From the NCBI RefSeq assembly GCF_900156525.1, contig NZ_FTPS01000001.1, positions 1,860,001 through 1,924,000 of the forward strand: DNA of 64,000 nucleotides, written 5' to 3'. The position numbers were made by a program, and so were the translations under genes. The stretch's first letter is position 1. Every line of letters starts with the position of its first letter. The notes under the pieces were generated by a model, which saw only the letters and a list, made by a program, of their open reading frames with translations, was not told where the DNA came from and searched no databases. Positions 42,015 to 50,950 of the stretch are shown here, in pieces. Source of the stretch: Pontibaca methylaminivorans (GTDB taxonomy: Bacteria > Pseudomonadota > Alphaproteobacteria > Rhodobacterales > Rhodobacteraceae).

Positions 42015-42817
42015 GTCGGCACCGCGCCGCGGCGGCGGGCAAGGCGGAACTGCAGCATCCGGCCCAGCGCGATGCGCTTGTCGGCAAGGCCGCGGCGATG
42101 CTTTCGCAGAGCATGGCTGTACAGCTGATCCTTCGGTGAGCGCGGGATCGCGTTGATGTCGCTGCCGCCGGCGGTTTCCCCGGTGATCAGCGGGGGGCAG
42201 ACCGCAAGCCCGAGCCCGGTGCGGGTCAGCTGGTGGCGCAGGTAGTTGTCGATCGGCGCCCAGATGCGGTCATGCGCATCAACGAAGCGGCGGGCGCCGG
42301 CCCGCGACCAGATCAGCCCGGCGGTGGTCATCGGGAAATAATGCGCCCGCGTCAGCGTGTAGCCGTGCCCTCCGGCCTCGAAATCCGCGAGGGTCGTGTA
42401 AATCTTGTGCTTGGTTGCGCCGATATTGACCAGATCCCAGGCCGCAAGCCCGCCGAGACAGGCCAACAGCCTGTCCAGCCCCTCGGCAAAGCCGGGCGCG
42501 AGTTTCAGGTCGTCCTCGAACACGACGCCGAGCGGCGCCTGCGTGGCCAGAAAACGCCGCGCGCAGTCGAGGTGGCTGAGATAACAGCCGATCTCGCCCC
42601 CGCCGAGGGGCCGGCCCATGTAACGAAGTGCGGCTTCGGCGTCGTAGTCGGGGAACTGGTCGGCGCGCAGTCCTCGCCCGTCGAAGGCCGGGACGCGCTC
42701 GAATGACAGCCCGGCGGAGTCAAGCTGTTGCCGCGCCGAATGCAGCCGCGCGTCGGAACCGTCGAGGTTGATCAGATAGATCGGAATGCTTGTGATCGCC
42801 GGATCGCGGTTGTCCAT
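42011..42817 (-). CDS. Glycosyltransferase family 25 protein
   Basis: A 268-residue LPS-type transferase. IPIYLINLDGSDARLHSARQQL (near residue 11) is the GT25 N-terminal strand with the YxINLxxxxxR pattern; GEIGCYLSHLDCARRFL (near 74) and VVFEDDLKLAPGF (near 97, the EDD metal/nucleotide motif) confirm it. GT25 enzymes add hexoses to lipooligosaccharide or glycans. It is the last of four same-strand glycosyltransferases, 73 bases after the preceding one. Confidence 0.9.
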   Translation of the reverse strand: MDNRDPAITSIPIYLINLDGSDARLHSARQQLDSAGLSFERVPAFDGRGLRADQFPDYDAEAALRYMGRPLGGGEIGCYLSHLDCARRFLATQAPLGVVFEDDLKLAPGFAEGLDRLLACLGGLAAWDLVNIGATKHKIYTTLADFEAGGHGYTLTRAHYFPMTTAGLIWSRAGARRFVDAHDRIWAPIDNYLRHQLTRTGLGLAVCPPLITGETAGGSDINAIPRSPKDQLYSHALRKHRRGLADKRIALGRMLQFRLARRRGAVPT

Positions 42818-42890
42818 GGTGTTCTGCTGTCTGCCCGTATGTCGTGTCCCGCCTGCGCAGGTGTGCGCGCGGCTTACTTAGGGCGCTTTC

Positions 42891-43718
42891 TCAGCCGGGC
42901 CAGCCGTAATGTGCGATCATCGCGGCAAGGGCGCGGTCGTTGCCTGTGCCCTGCGTGTTTGCGTCACGCAGGCTCTGGCCCTGGCTGCCCTGCCATTCCA
43001 GTATCCGGACGCGGTGGCCGATCTTTTGTGCATCAATTCCGTTCAGGCGGTACATCCAGTACAGCCAGATATCGTCCGAGGTCGGCGCCAGCGTGGTGAA
43101 CAGATCATCCCGCACGACATCCGAATGGAATATGCCCGGGGCGTAAATCACCCCCGACACACCGGTCGGAAAGACCATGGGCGAGTGTTCGGGCCGGTCC
43201 ATGTTGTGTTGCCAGACGTCATAGGAGGCCGGCCCGGCTCCGCGCAGCACGACGCGGTGCGCGCGGTGACAGGCGACCGGCGCCCCGGCGGAAGCGGCGG
43301 CGACAAGCCCGGCCAGCCAGCCGTGCGGATAATAGACGTCGTCGTCGGCCGTCACTACGAAGGCGTCCGGATGGAGCAGAAGGGTCGGCACGATCTTGTT
43401 GTAGGAGCGGAAGTCCGGGCAGGTCAGCACATCGACCCCGGGCAGCGAGGCGACCTCTGCCGGCAAGTGCTGCAGGTCATCATCTGCAAGCCAGAGGATT
43501 ATCCGATCGGGCCGCACCGTCTGCCGCAGCAGGCAGGCGAGGGTCAGGCCCAGCGTTCCGAAACGCGCCGGATAGCTGGTCAGCGAGACGACCAGCCTGC
43601 CCGGCAGGCCATGCGCCGCGCCCCCGTCCGGGCGCGCGTGCAGTTCGGCCCGCGCCCGGGCCAGACGGCGACGGTGTTTGAATTGCCGGAATGTGTCGCC
43701 GATCATGGTCTTTGCCAT
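42891..43718 (-). CDS. GT-A-fold glycosyltransferase
   Basis: A 275-residue protein. VVSLTSYPARFGTLGLTLACLLRQTVRPDRIILWLADDD (from about residue 44) is a GT2-like N-terminal fold, and VVTADDDVYYPHGWLAGLV (near 120) carries the DDD metal site. The C-terminal part (SDDIWLYWMYRLNG, near 215) resembles acceptor domains of surface-glycan transferases. I cannot name the family beyond GT-A. Its start overlaps the end of the neighbouring transferase gene by 16 bases. Confidence 0.82.
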   Translation of the reverse strand: MAKTMIGDTFRQFKHRRRLARARAELHARPDGGAAHGLPGRLVVSLTSYPARFGTLGLTLACLLRQTVRPDRIILWLADDDLQHLPAEVASLPGVDVLTCPDFRSYNKIVPTLLLHPDAFVVTADDDVYYPHGWLAGLVAAASAGAPVACHRAHRVVLRGAGPASYDVWQHNMDRPEHSPMVFPTGVSGVIYAPGIFHSDVVRDDLFTTLAPTSDDIWLYWMYRLNGIDAQKIGHRVRILEWQGSQGQSLRDANTQGTGNDRALAAMIAHYGWPG

Positions 43719-44482
43719 GCCTTTTGCAGCCAGTCGATCTTGCCGATGCGACGATACCAGCGCCCGCCATGACCGGCAAAGACATCGGCCATTTTCGGCT
43801 CGCCGGCAAATACGACGATCCGGGCACCATCGGGAAGCACGGGTTCCCTATACCAGTTGCGCAGGCCACGCGGCACGCAGTCGTTCTTGAAACTGACGCA
43901 CCAGCCGCGGGGCCAGTAATGCAGGTTGCCATGGGCCGCCAGTTGCGCGCTTTGGAATTGCTGGCTAATTTCGTAACTTTCGGTGGCCGCGGCGGGATCG
44001 GACAGGAAGGCATCCAGAATATAGGAATGCCGACCTATTTCGTAACGGAATACCGACGAATTGCCAACCGAATGCAGGAATGTGTCACGGGCCGGGTTTA
44101 TCTTTCGCAGCGGCTTCGGGCGAAAAAGATCATCGTCGCGGATGATGAAAAACTCGCCCGGCAGATCGAAGAACGGCTCCAGGCGGTCAACAACAACCAG
44201 GTCGAGATCCAGAAACAGGGCCGTGCCCGACAGACCGGCCAGATCCCGCCGAAACAACGCCAGCTTGCGCCAGCGGGTATCCGTATGACCGGGAGGCAAG
44301 CCCAGGTCGGGCAACGGGAGCGCCTCGACCCCCGGCAGGAGCCCGGCGGGATCATCGGTAAAACAGACGAACCGATGCGGCCGCGACAGGTTCCGCTGGA
44401 CACCCCGGAACAGGTTGTTCACATATTCCGGACCGTAGAGAGTGCCCCATTTCATGCAGAGGATGTTGACAGTATCGGTCAT
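43703..44482 (-). CDS. GT8-like glycosyltransferase
   Basis: A 259-residue protein with NILCMKWGTLYGPEYVNNLFRGVQRNL at the start, a DxD motif in ALFLDLDLVVVDRLEPFFD (near residue 90) and FSIL-type conserved positions around SSVFRYEIG. The layout resembles GT8-related enzymes of surface polysaccharide clusters in Rhodobacterales. The acceptor and sugar are unknown. ATG overlaps the upstream GT25 stop by four bases; the gene belongs to the four-gene unit 45228 to 42011. Confidence 0.78.
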   Translation of the reverse strand: MTDTVNILCMKWGTLYGPEYVNNLFRGVQRNLSRPHRFVCFTDDPAGLLPGVEALPLPDLGLPPGHTDTRWRKLALFRRDLAGLSGTALFLDLDLVVVDRLEPFFDLPGEFFIIRDDDLFRPKPLRKINPARDTFLHSVGNSSVFRYEIGRHSYILDAFLSDPAAATESYEISQQFQSAQLAAHGNLHYWPRGWCVSFKNDCVPRGLRNWYREPVLPDGARIVVFAGEPKMADVFAGHGGRWYRRIGKIDWLQKAWQRP

Positions 44483-45228
44483 CGTTCGCCTCGATGTCTG
44501 CCCACACGGACTGACAGCTTGCGACGAAATTCCTCACGAATACTCCTGCGATGCGTTGAAGAGTTTTCCGCACGTCTGGATTCGAGCAATCCGCGCTGCA
44601 TTTCCAGATGCGAGGTGCATTGAGGTCCCGGAATTTGATGGGATGCCAAGCGTGGAACCATTAACCACGCATCCAGTTCATAAAGCGAACAAGGCCAGTC
44701 GGCGGGGCTTTTGACCGGCGTGGTCGCTTTCAAAAGACGGCCGGCAGCAGTCTGAGAAATCGTATATGCGCAAGCCATGGTACATTGCACCGCCGCCCGA
44801 TGCAGGGTGCCCTGACTGACAATGCGTCGAGTGAACCGGACAGCGCGTCCATAAGCGTAATAAGCCAGGATCATAGGGGCTTTTTCGTAATCGCGTGCGC
44901 GCACGAAGTCCCCGAACGACGGCTTCAGGATTGCGTCGTCCTCCAGAATGATCGCCCCGGGCAGATTTTCGTCCAGTATACGTTTATAAACAGCCCGATG
45001 GGATAATGCGCATGCAAATTCGCCATCGGTCATTGGCCGGCCAAGAGATTCTGTTGCCGCATTGCGGTCGACCAGTTTCTCATATTCAGCCGGAAGGCCG
45101 GCCCGCCCGTCGACCCCCATTACCAACTCGTAAGACAGTCCCTGTCTTTCCAGAGTGTTTGCCAGCTCTGCTCGGCGGTCGTCGTCACCCTCTAGCGTCA
45201 ACACGAAAATCGGCCAATCCGTCTGCAT
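44479..45228 (-). CDS. Glycosyltransferase family 25 protein (lower G+C)
   Basis: A 249-residue GT25 transferase. IFVLTLEGDDDRRAELANTLERQG is the family N-terminus; GEFACALSHRAVYKRIL (near residue 80) and AIILEDDAILKPSF (near 98) carry the EDD motif. The base composition is visibly poorer in G+C than the surrounding genes, with many AT-rich codons toward the 3' end, suggesting recent acquisition. It is the first gene of the transferase unit and lies 75 bases downstream of pnp, behind the pnp terminator. Confidence 0.88.
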   Translation of the reverse strand: MQTDWPIFVLTLEGDDDRRAELANTLERQGLSYELVMGVDGRAGLPAEYEKLVDRNAATESLGRPMTDGEFACALSHRAVYKRILDENLPGAIILEDDAILKPSFGDFVRARDYEKAPMILAYYAYGRAVRFTRRIVSQGTLHRAAVQCTMACAYTISQTAAGRLLKATTPVKSPADWPCSLYELDAWLMVPRLASHQIPGPQCTSHLEMQRGLLESRRAENSSTHRRSIREEFRRKLSVRVGRHRGER

Positions 45229-45255
45229 CGTGATAACCTCGAGCGATTAATGTAA

Positions 45256-45282
45256 AGGAGCCACGGCACTGCCGTGGCTCCT
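45256..45282 (-). terminator. Terminator of pnp
   Basis: AGGAGCCACGGCA and TGCCGTGGCTCCT are perfect 13-base arms around one base. Read on the minus strand the stem is followed by TTACATTAAT, a moderately T-rich tail. It begins 21 bases after the pnp stop. Confidence 0.88.
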
Positions 45283-45302
45283 GTCAGTGGAAGCGCTACG
45301 AC

Positions 45303-47444
45303 TTACTCGTCCCGCGGCTCGCTCCTCTTTTCGGCAATCTCCTGGCCGCTGTCCTGATCGACCATCTTCATGCCGAGCCGGACCTTGCCGCGGTCGTCGA
45401 AGCCGAGCAGCTTGACCTTGACCTCCTGGCCTTCCTTGAGCGCTTCGGAGGGGTGGCCAAGGCGCTGGTTGGCGATCTGGCTGACGTGAACCAGGCCGTC
45501 GCGCTTGCCGAAGAAGTTCACGAAGGCGCCGAAATCGACGATCTTGACCACCGTGCCGTTGTAGATATGGCCGGTTTCGGGCTCGGCCACGATCGAGTGG
45601 ATCATGTCGCGGGCCTTTTCGATCGCCGCCGCGTCGGGAGAGGCGATCTTGATCACACCGTCGTCGTTCACGTCGACCTTGGCGCCCGAGGTCTCGACGA
45701 TCTCGCGGATCACCTTGCCGCCCGAACCGATCACTTCGCGGATCTTGTCGGTCGGGATCTGCATGGTCTCGATCCGGGGCGCGTGCACGCTGAAGCTGCC
45801 GGCGCTGCTCAGCGCCTTGCTCATCTCGCCCAGGATATGCAGCCGCCCGGCGCGGGCCTGTTCAAGCGCCCGTTCCATGATCTCGGCGGTGATGCCGCTC
45901 ACCTTGATGTCCATCTGCAGGCTGGTGATGCCCTGTTCCGTCCCGGCCACCTTGAAATCCATGTCGCCGAGGTGATCCTCGTCGCCAAGGATGTCGGTCA
46001 GGATCGCGTAGGAGCCGTCATCCTCGAGGATCAGCCCCATGGCCACGCCCGCGACCGCGGATTTGAGCGGAACGCCCGCGTCCATCATCGACAGCGAGGA
46101 ACCGCAGACCGAAGCCATCGAGCTCGACCCGTTGCTTTCGGTCACTTCCGACACGACGCGGATCGTATAGGGGAAATCGGTTGCCGGCGGCAGCACCGCC
46201 TGCAGCGCCCGCCAGGCGAGCTTGCCATGGCCGACCTCGCGCCGCCCCGGTGCGCCGACGCGCCCGACCTCGCCCACGGAATAGGGCGGGAAGTTGTAAT
46301 GCAGCAGGAAATTCTCGCGGAAGTTCCCGTGCAGCGCGTCGATGATCTGTTCGTCGTCGCCGGTGCCGAGCGTGGTCACGGCAAGCGCCTGCGTCTCGCC
46401 CCGGGTGAACAGGGCCGATCCGTGGGTGCGCGGCAGCAGCCCGGCCTCGGCGATGATCGGGCGGATCTCGTCGGTGCGGCGCCCGTCGATGCGCTTGCCG
46501 GTCTTCACCACGTCGCCGCGCAGGATCGCGGCTTCCAGATCCTTGATCGCCGCGCCGAGGTTTTCATCCTCGCGCTGCTCTTCCGACAGGCTTTCGGTGA
46601 TCGCCACGGCGGCGGCCGCGACGGCGGCGGTGCGTTCCTGCTTGTCGGTGATGGCAAAGGCGGCGCGCATCTGGTCTTCGCCCGCGGCTTTCACCGCCTC
46701 GTAAAGCGCCGAATAATCCGGCGGGGCAAAGGCAAAGGGTTCCTTGGCGGCGGCTTCGGCCAGGCTGATGATCAGGTCGACCACCGGCTGGATCTGCTCA
46801 TGGGCAAAGGTCACCGCGCCGAGCATCTCGGCCTCGGAAAGCTCATAGGCCTCGGATTCGACCATCATCACCGCATCGCGGGTGCCGGCGACCACGAGGT
46901 TGAGTTTCTGCTCGGGGTTGCTGCGCAGATCCTGCATGTCGTCAACGGTCGGGTTCAGCACATATTGCCCGCCCTCGAGGCCGACACGGCAGCCGGCGAT
47001 CGGCCCCATGAAGGGCACGCCGGAAATGGTGAGCGCGGCCGAGGCGGCGATCATCGCCACGATATCGGGGTCGTTCACCAGGTCGTGGCTGAGCACGGTG
47101 CACATCACCAGCACTTCGTGGCGGAAACCGGGGGCGAACAGCGGCCGGATCGGACGGTCGATCAGCCGCGCGGTCAGGGTTTCCTTTTCGGTCGGGCGCG
47201 CCTCGCGCTTGAAGAAGCCGCCCGGCACCTTGCCCGCGGCATAGTATTTTTCCTGATAATGGACGGTCAGCGGAAAGAAATCCTGACCGGGCTTTGCCGC
47301 CTTGGCAAAGGTCACGTTGGCCATGACGCTGGTCTCGCCAAGCGTGGCGATCACCGAGCCGTCGGCCTGACGGGCCACCTTGCCCGTTTCCAGGGTGAGG
47401 GTCTCTTCCCCCCACGTCATAGATTTCGTCGTTACGTTGAACAT
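45303..47444 (-). CDS. pnp: Polyribonucleotide nucleotidyltransferase
   Basis: A 713-residue PNPase: two RNase PH-like domains (about 1-230 and 310-545), a KH domain with the GxxG loop in [11 protein letters not shown] (near 565) and a C-terminal S1 domain ([30 protein letters not shown], near 625). Catalytic acids sit around [18 protein letters not shown] and the GRRE block near 420. It degrades RNA 3' to 5' by phosphorolysis and forms part of the degradosome. The N-terminus [21 protein letters not shown] is typical for alphaproteobacteria. It follows rpsO in the conserved order. Confidence 0.97.
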   Translation of the reverse strand: MFNVTTKSMTWGEETLTLETGKVARQADGSVIATLGETSVMANVTFAKAAKPGQDFFPLTVHYQEKYYAAGKVPGGFFKREARPTEKETLTARLIDRPIRPLFAPGFRHEVLVMCTVLSHDLVNDPDIVAMIAASAALTISGVPFMGPIAGCRVGLEGGQYVLNPTVDDMQDLRSNPEQKLNLVVAGTRDAVMMVESEAYELSEAEMLGAVTFAHEQIQPVVDLIISLAEAAAKEPFAFAPPDYSALYEAVKAAGEDQMRAAFAITDKQERTAAVAAAAVAITESLSEEQREDENLGAAIKDLEAAILRGDVVKTGKRIDGRRTDEIRPIIAEAGLLPRTHGSALFTRGETQALAVTTLGTGDDEQIIDALHGNFRENFLLHYNFPPYSVGEVGRVGAPGRREVGHGKLAWRALQAVLPPATDFPYTIRVVSEVTESNGSSSMASVCGSSLSMMDAGVPLKSAVAGVAMGLILEDDGSYAILTDILGDEDHLGDMDFKVAGTEQGITSLQMDIKVSGITAEIMERALEQARAGRLHILGEMSKALSSAGSFSVHAPRIETMQIPTDKIREVIGSGGKVIREIVETSGAKVDVNDDGVIKIASPDAAAIEKARDMIHSIVAEPETGHIYNGTVVKIVDFGAFVNFFGKRDGLVHVSQIANQRLGHPSEALKEGQEVKVKLLGFDDRGKVRLGMKMVDQDSGQEIAEKRSEPRDE

Positions 47445-47483
47445 GTGGGTTTCCTGTCTCGGCCGTCAGTGCGGCCATTGCGT

Positions 47484-47501
47484 AGGGGGCGAATTCCCCC
47501 T
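47484..47501 (-). promoter_or_regulatory. Leader hairpin 40 bases upstream of pnp
   Basis: AGGGGG (47484-47489) and CCCCCT (47496-47501) pair around six bases. Its place in the pnp leader suits the RNase III-processed stem through which PNPase autoregulates in E. coli, although this stem is shorter; the assignment is by analogy. Confidence 0.4.
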
Positions 47502-47628
47502 GACTCCGGGTTCTTGATATTCACGGGCGCTGGAGTCCGGGCGCCGATCTCGGATTTCGGGGCCATACAGCACATTCGCTGCAATAGGAAGCGCCCCCGC
47601 ACGGGGCCATACCCCTCGTGCAGGCAAA

Positions 47629-47660
47629 GGGCCGCGCGCCCATTCTCCGGCTCGCGGCCC
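47629..47660 (-). terminator. Hairpin after rpsO, partial terminator or processing site
   Basis: GGGCCGCG (47629-47636) pairs with CGCGGCCC (47653-47660) around 16 bases. On the minus strand it lies 60 bases past rpsO and is followed by TTT. It is in the position of the rpsO t1 attenuator/RNase E region between rpsO and pnp. Confidence 0.5.
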
Positions 47661-47720
47661 CGTTGTCCTTGTCGCGGCAGGGCGTCGTCCACGCCCCGCA
47701 CGGTTCGGGAAAGGCGCGGT

Positions 47721-47990
47721 TCAGCGGCGCAGCCCGAGGCGCTTGATAAGGTCGCGGTAGCGCTCTTCGTTGTGCTTCTTGACGTAATCCAGAAGCTTGC
47801 GGCGCTGGGCGACCAGCATCAAAAGGCCACGGCGGCTGTGGTTGTCTTTCTTGTGCGTCTTGAAATGCTCGGTCAGATTGGTGATGCGATGGGTCAGAAG
47901 CGCAACCTGCACCTCGGGCGATCCGGTGTCGCCGTCCTTGGTGGCATATTCCTTGATCAGACGCTGCTTGTCTTCGGCAGTGATCGACAT
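47721..47990 (-). CDS. rpsO: 30S ribosomal protein S15
   Basis: An 89-residue S15 with the expected [41 protein letters not shown] core and the [24 protein letters not shown] end. It binds 16S rRNA helices 20-22 and starts central-domain assembly. GGAGACC precedes the ATG. Gene order truB, rpsO, pnp is conserved in proteobacteria. The 180-base region upstream could hold its promoter. Confidence 0.97.
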   Translation of the reverse strand: MSITAEDKQRLIKEYATKDGDTGSPEVQVALLTHRITNLTEHFKTHKKDNHSRRGLLMLVAQRRKLLDYVKKHNEERYRDLIKRLGLRR

Positions 47991-48154
47991 CGGGGTCTCC
48001 TTCGATTTTCGGTGATGGTCATGGCGCAGGGCCGGGATGTCGTCCAGCCAGGGCCCATGGAGTTCTTCCGCCCGTTCCGCAAGCCGGACCGGGTGGATGC
48101 CGTGCCTCTAGACGGGTTCATCCGCAAAGGCAAAGGGAAACTGGCGCGGGCGCT

Positions 48155-48185
48155 CCAAATCGTCCAGTGTCAAATCGCCCAGTGT
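48155..48185. repeat. 15-base tandem duplication at the 3' end of the DUF1643 gene
   Basis: CAAATCGTCCAGTG (48156-48169) and CAAATCGCCCAGTG (48171-48184) differ at one base and are 15 bases apart. The duplicated unit spans the DUF1643 stop codon; reading through would repeat the HW-x-I motif of the C-terminus. It looks like a slippage duplication. Confidence 0.7.
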
Positions 48186-48679
48186 TCGGGTTCCTGCGCA
48201 TAGGGCAGGTAAAGCGGATGCCGCGGCTGCCCGCCTTTCGTAAGCCCCAGATGCCACACCGGCCGGCCCGCCGCCCGCAGCAGCAGCGCAACCTCGGCAC
48301 CCCGCCCCAGAAAGTCGCCGTGGCTGCCCCAGGCGGCGATGGTGCGGTCCGCCCAGGCCAGCCCCTCGCGGATCGCCACGTCGTTTTCGGGGCCGACCGG
48401 ATCGGCAGTCCGGCGCAGGGCGCGGGGGTCGGTGTCGCGCCAGGCAAAGATGTTGGTCACGCGGAACGCGCCGAAGCCGAGCGCCCGCGCGCGGCGTTCG
48501 CAACGCTCGACGGTCGGATCGTTCTGCACCTCGGTCGCGGTGGAGGGGTTGAGCATCACGAAATGCGCGCGCGTCCCCGAAGCGTCCCAGATCCGCGTGA
48601 GGCTGTAGCGATAGCGCTCGCAGTCCGAATAGACCGCCCATGACGGCGCGTCGCCCTTGATATGGCTGCGGGTGATCAC
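48170..48679 (-). CDS. DUF1643 domain protein
   Basis: A 169-residue protein. YRYSLTRIWD near residue 23, HFVMLNPSTATEVQNDPTVERCERRARALGFG (near 39) and FAWRDTDPRALR are the DUF1643 signature; AAWGSHGDFLGRG and WHLGLTKGGQPRHPLYLPY complete it. The function of the family is unknown; it is sometimes found with mobile or nucleic-acid-linked genes. It lies between truB and rpsO, five bases from the truB stop, inside a translation-related cluster. The C-terminal end coincides with a small tandem duplication. Confidence 0.88.
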   Translation of the reverse strand: MITRSHIKGDAPSWAVYSDCERYRYSLTRIWDASGTRAHFVMLNPSTATEVQNDPTVERCERRARALGFGAFRVTNIFAWRDTDPRALRRTADPVGPENDVAIREGLAWADRTIAAWGSHGDFLGRGAEVALLLRAAGRPVWHLGLTKGGQPRHPLYLPYAQEPEHWAI

Positions 48680-48684
48680 GGGGG

Positions 48685-49590
48685 TCAGCGGTTGAACACC
48701 CGGCTCGGGTGCAATTCGCCCGCCCGGTAGCGCCCGACCGCGATCGCCTGTCCCTCATGCGAGGCCCAGGCCTCCTCGCCGTATTCGACCTCCGAGGCAA
48801 GCACCATGCCCGGATTCCCGTTGCGCAGCCGCGCCGCACCCTCTGCCGTGCAGGGGAGTTCCGGCAGATCGGCAAGCCCCGCCTCGAGCGGCAGCAGATG
48901 CGTGTCGAGTTCGGGGCTGCGGGCCAGGCGTTCGAGGGTCTCCATCGTGATCCCGTCCTCGGCATCGAAAGGCCCCGACCAGACCCGCCGCAATTGCGTC
49001 ACATGACCCAGGCAGCCGAGCGCCTCGCCCAGATCGCGGGCAAGGGCGCGCACATAGCCGCCCTTGCCGCAGACCATCCGCAGCACCGCGTGATCGGCGT
49101 CGGGGCGCGAGACGAGCACCAGTTCATCGACCCAGAGCGGACGCGCGGCAAGTTCCAGTTCCTCGCCCTCCCGGGCCAGATGATAGGCGCGTTCACCGTC
49201 GATCTTGACCGCGGAAAACTGCGGCGGCACCTGCATGATGTCGCCGGTGAAGCCTTTGAGCGCGGCGCGGATGTCGTCATCCGCCGGGCGCGCATCGCTG
49301 GTCGCGATCACCTCTCCCTCGGCATCGTCGGTGTTGGTGGCCGCCCCGAATCGCACGGTGAATTCGTAGGCCTTGAGCGCATCGGTGATGAAGGGCACGG
49401 TCTTGGTCGCCTCGCCCAGCGCCACCGCCAGCACCCCGGTTGCCTCGGGGTCGAGGGTTCCGGCATGGCCGGCCTTACGCGCGTCCAGCGCCCAGCGCAC
49501 CTTGTTCACCACCGCGGTCGAGGTCGGGCCCGCGGGCTTGTCGATCACCAGCCAGCCCGAAATGTCGCGGCCCTTTTTCCTGCGTGCCAT
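48685..49590 (-). CDS. truB: tRNA pseudouridine-55 synthase
   Basis: A 301-residue TruB that forms pseudouridine 55 in the T loop of tRNAs. [24 protein letters not shown] (from residue 12), the catalytic Asp in [13 protein letters not shown] (near 48), the [20 protein letters not shown] block, and [16 protein letters not shown] are all present. [12 protein letters not shown] is a basic N-terminal tail typical for alphaproteobacteria. ATG at 49590 is used; the longer frame to 49974 is antisense-like and unsupported. It lies downstream of the glycosidase gene by 65 bases. Confidence 0.96.
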   Translation of the reverse strand: MARRKKGRDISGWLVIDKPAGPTSTAVVNKVRWALDARKAGHAGTLDPEATGVLAVALGEATKTVPFITDALKAYEFTVRFGAATNTDDAEGEVIATSDARPADDDIRAALKGFTGDIMQVPPQFSAVKIDGERAYHLAREGEELELAARPLWVDELVLVSRPDADHAVLRMVCGKGGYVRALARDLGEALGCLGHVTQLRRVWSGPFDAEDGITMETLERLARSPELDTHLLPLEAGLADLPELPCTAEGAARLRNGNPGMVLASEVEYGEEAWASHEGQAIAVGRYRAGELHPSRVFNR

Positions 49591-49655
49591 GGGGTCTTTC
49601 CTTTTGCTCCGGCGCGGCCGCCTAGCCAATGGTTCCGCCGCCGTCAATTGCCGGT

Positions 49656-50468
49656 TCAGTCGCGGGGCACCGTCACCCCGACCACCGGCCCCATGGCAAA
49701 GCCGAAATCGTTGCGCCCGAGCCCCGGCGCATAAAGGCGCGAGATGTTGCCATCGAAATAAAGCGCATCGGGCAGCTTCAGCCCGTCGCGGAAGAACCGC
49801 CCGAATTCGTGAAACGTGACCCCGCTGCGCGAGATCGCAAAGACCGCGCGCCGTCCGTCGGCGCTCGTGCCCACGCCGTTGCGGATATAGCGCGAGGTGC
49901 TGTCGATCAGGAACCGGGGATGAAGCTCGCCCCCGATCACCAGCATCGGGCCGGATTGGGTCGCATGGTCGCATTCCGTGCCCGATTCGATAAAGGCGCG
50001 GGTCTCGAACACATCCGCGCGGCCCTTGCGGATACAGAAGATCCCGTTCGGCAGCAGGCCGAAATTGCCGGGGCCGGGCTCGATCACGGCGCCGTGCTCC
50101 TCGCTCCCGTCCTCGACATAAAGCCCGACCGGCGCGCGGTCCGAATGATACATGCCCGCATTCATGGCAAAGACGAGGCGGCGCCCTTCCTGCCCGAGCA
50201 GGGAATCGATGGTCCGGAACTGTCCGAGCACCCGGCCCGACGGATCGCGCAGGAACAGCCGCAGATCGGCGGCGGCGCTGTCGACCTCGCAGATGCTGTA
50301 GCGGTTGCCGTCATATTCGAGCTCGCGGCAATCGACCCCGCCCTCGGCCTCCGGCGCGCCGCCGGAATGTGCCGCCGGACCGGCGGCCGCCCCGGCACTG
50401 CCGGCGACCATAAGGGCGACCATGGTGGCCATCACGGCAATGATCGCGCTGGCCGGCCCGCGCCTCAT
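49656..50468 (-). CDS. Phosphodiester glycosidase (NAGPA) domain protein
   Basis: A 270-residue exported protein with an N-terminal hydrophobic signal (residues 9-28, [20 protein letters not shown]). [22 protein letters not shown] (near residue 100), [13 protein letters not shown] and [12 protein letters not shown] (near 170), and [13 protein letters not shown] match the NAGPA/phosphodiester alpha-GlcNAcase-like domain. The specific bond cleaved in bacteria is largely unknown. Its ATG overlaps the rbfA stop by four bases, which places an envelope enzyme inside a ribosome-maturation operon. Confidence 0.88.
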   Translation of the reverse strand: MRRGPASAIIAVMATMVALMVAGSAGAAAGPAAHSGGAPEAEGGVDCRELEYDGNRYSICEVDSAAADLRLFLRDPSGRVLGQFRTIDSLLGQEGRRLVFAMNAGMYHSDRAPVGLYVEDGSEEHGAVIEPGPGNFGLLPNGIFCIRKGRADVFETRAFIESGTECDHATQSGPMLVIGGELHPRFLIDSTSRYIRNGVGTSADGRRAVFAISRSGVTFHEFGRFFRDGLKLPDALYFDGNISRLYAPGLGRNDFGFAMGPVVGVTVPRD

Positions 50469-50860
50469 TCCTCCAGATCGCGGCGCACCGCCTCCTGGTC
50501 GAGCAGCCGGCGGGTCTCGTCCATGCGGTCGAACGTCTCGTCGAGACGGAACCGGAGCTCGGGCGCGAACTTGAGCGCAAGCCCCTTCGCCAGCAGGCGG
50601 CGCAGTTCGGCGTGATTCCCGGCAAGCAGCTTCACCACCCTATCCTGCCCCTCGCCGCCAAGCGGCAGCACATAGGCCGTGGCCACACGCAGATCGGGCG
50701 AAACCCGCACCTCGCCCACCGTGATCGACATCCGCTGCAGATCGGGGTCATGGACCTCGCCGCGGGCGAGGATCTCGGATAGGCGGCGGCGGATCAGTTC
50801 GCCGACGCGCAACTGCCGCTGCGACGGGCCGGGGCCCTCGTGAAACCTGTTCTTGCTCAT
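50465..50860 (-). CDS. rbfA: 30S ribosome-binding factor A
   Basis: A 131-residue KH-type assembly factor for 16S rRNA 5'-end maturation and cold adaptation. SQRQLRVGELIRRRLSEILARGEVHDPDL (residues 13-41), ITVGEVRVSPDLRVATAYVLPLGG (near 45) and FAPELRFRLDETFDRMDETRRLL (near 98) are standard. ATG at 50860 (MSKNRFHEG) is chosen; the longer open frame overlaps the divergent dapB region. It is the first gene of the minus-strand unit rbfA, glycosidase, truB, DUF1643, rpsO, pnp in this window. Confidence 0.95.
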   Translation of the reverse strand: MSKNRFHEGPGPSQRQLRVGELIRRRLSEILARGEVHDPDLQRMSITVGEVRVSPDLRVATAYVLPLGGEGQDRVVKLLAGNHAELRRLLAKGLALKFAPELRFRLDETFDRMDETRRLLDQEAVRRDLEE

Positions 50861-50950
50861 GCCGCGTGGATCTAGGCGCTTGCGGGCGCTTTGCCAAGCG
50901 CTGCGGGATTGGCTAGGGAACAGAAAAAGCGCAGCAAGGGAAACAGCAGC

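Noticed and set aside
45453-48203. 916-codon plus-strand open frame antisense to pnp and rpsO
   Set aside because: The minus strand encodes textbook PNPase and S15; the antisense frame is His/Asp/Gly/Arg-rich with no family features, as expected from third-position G+C bias.
48057-48203. 48-codon plus-strand frame upstream of rpsO
   Set aside because: No ribosome site, overlaps the DUF1643 3' end antisense, and no known family.
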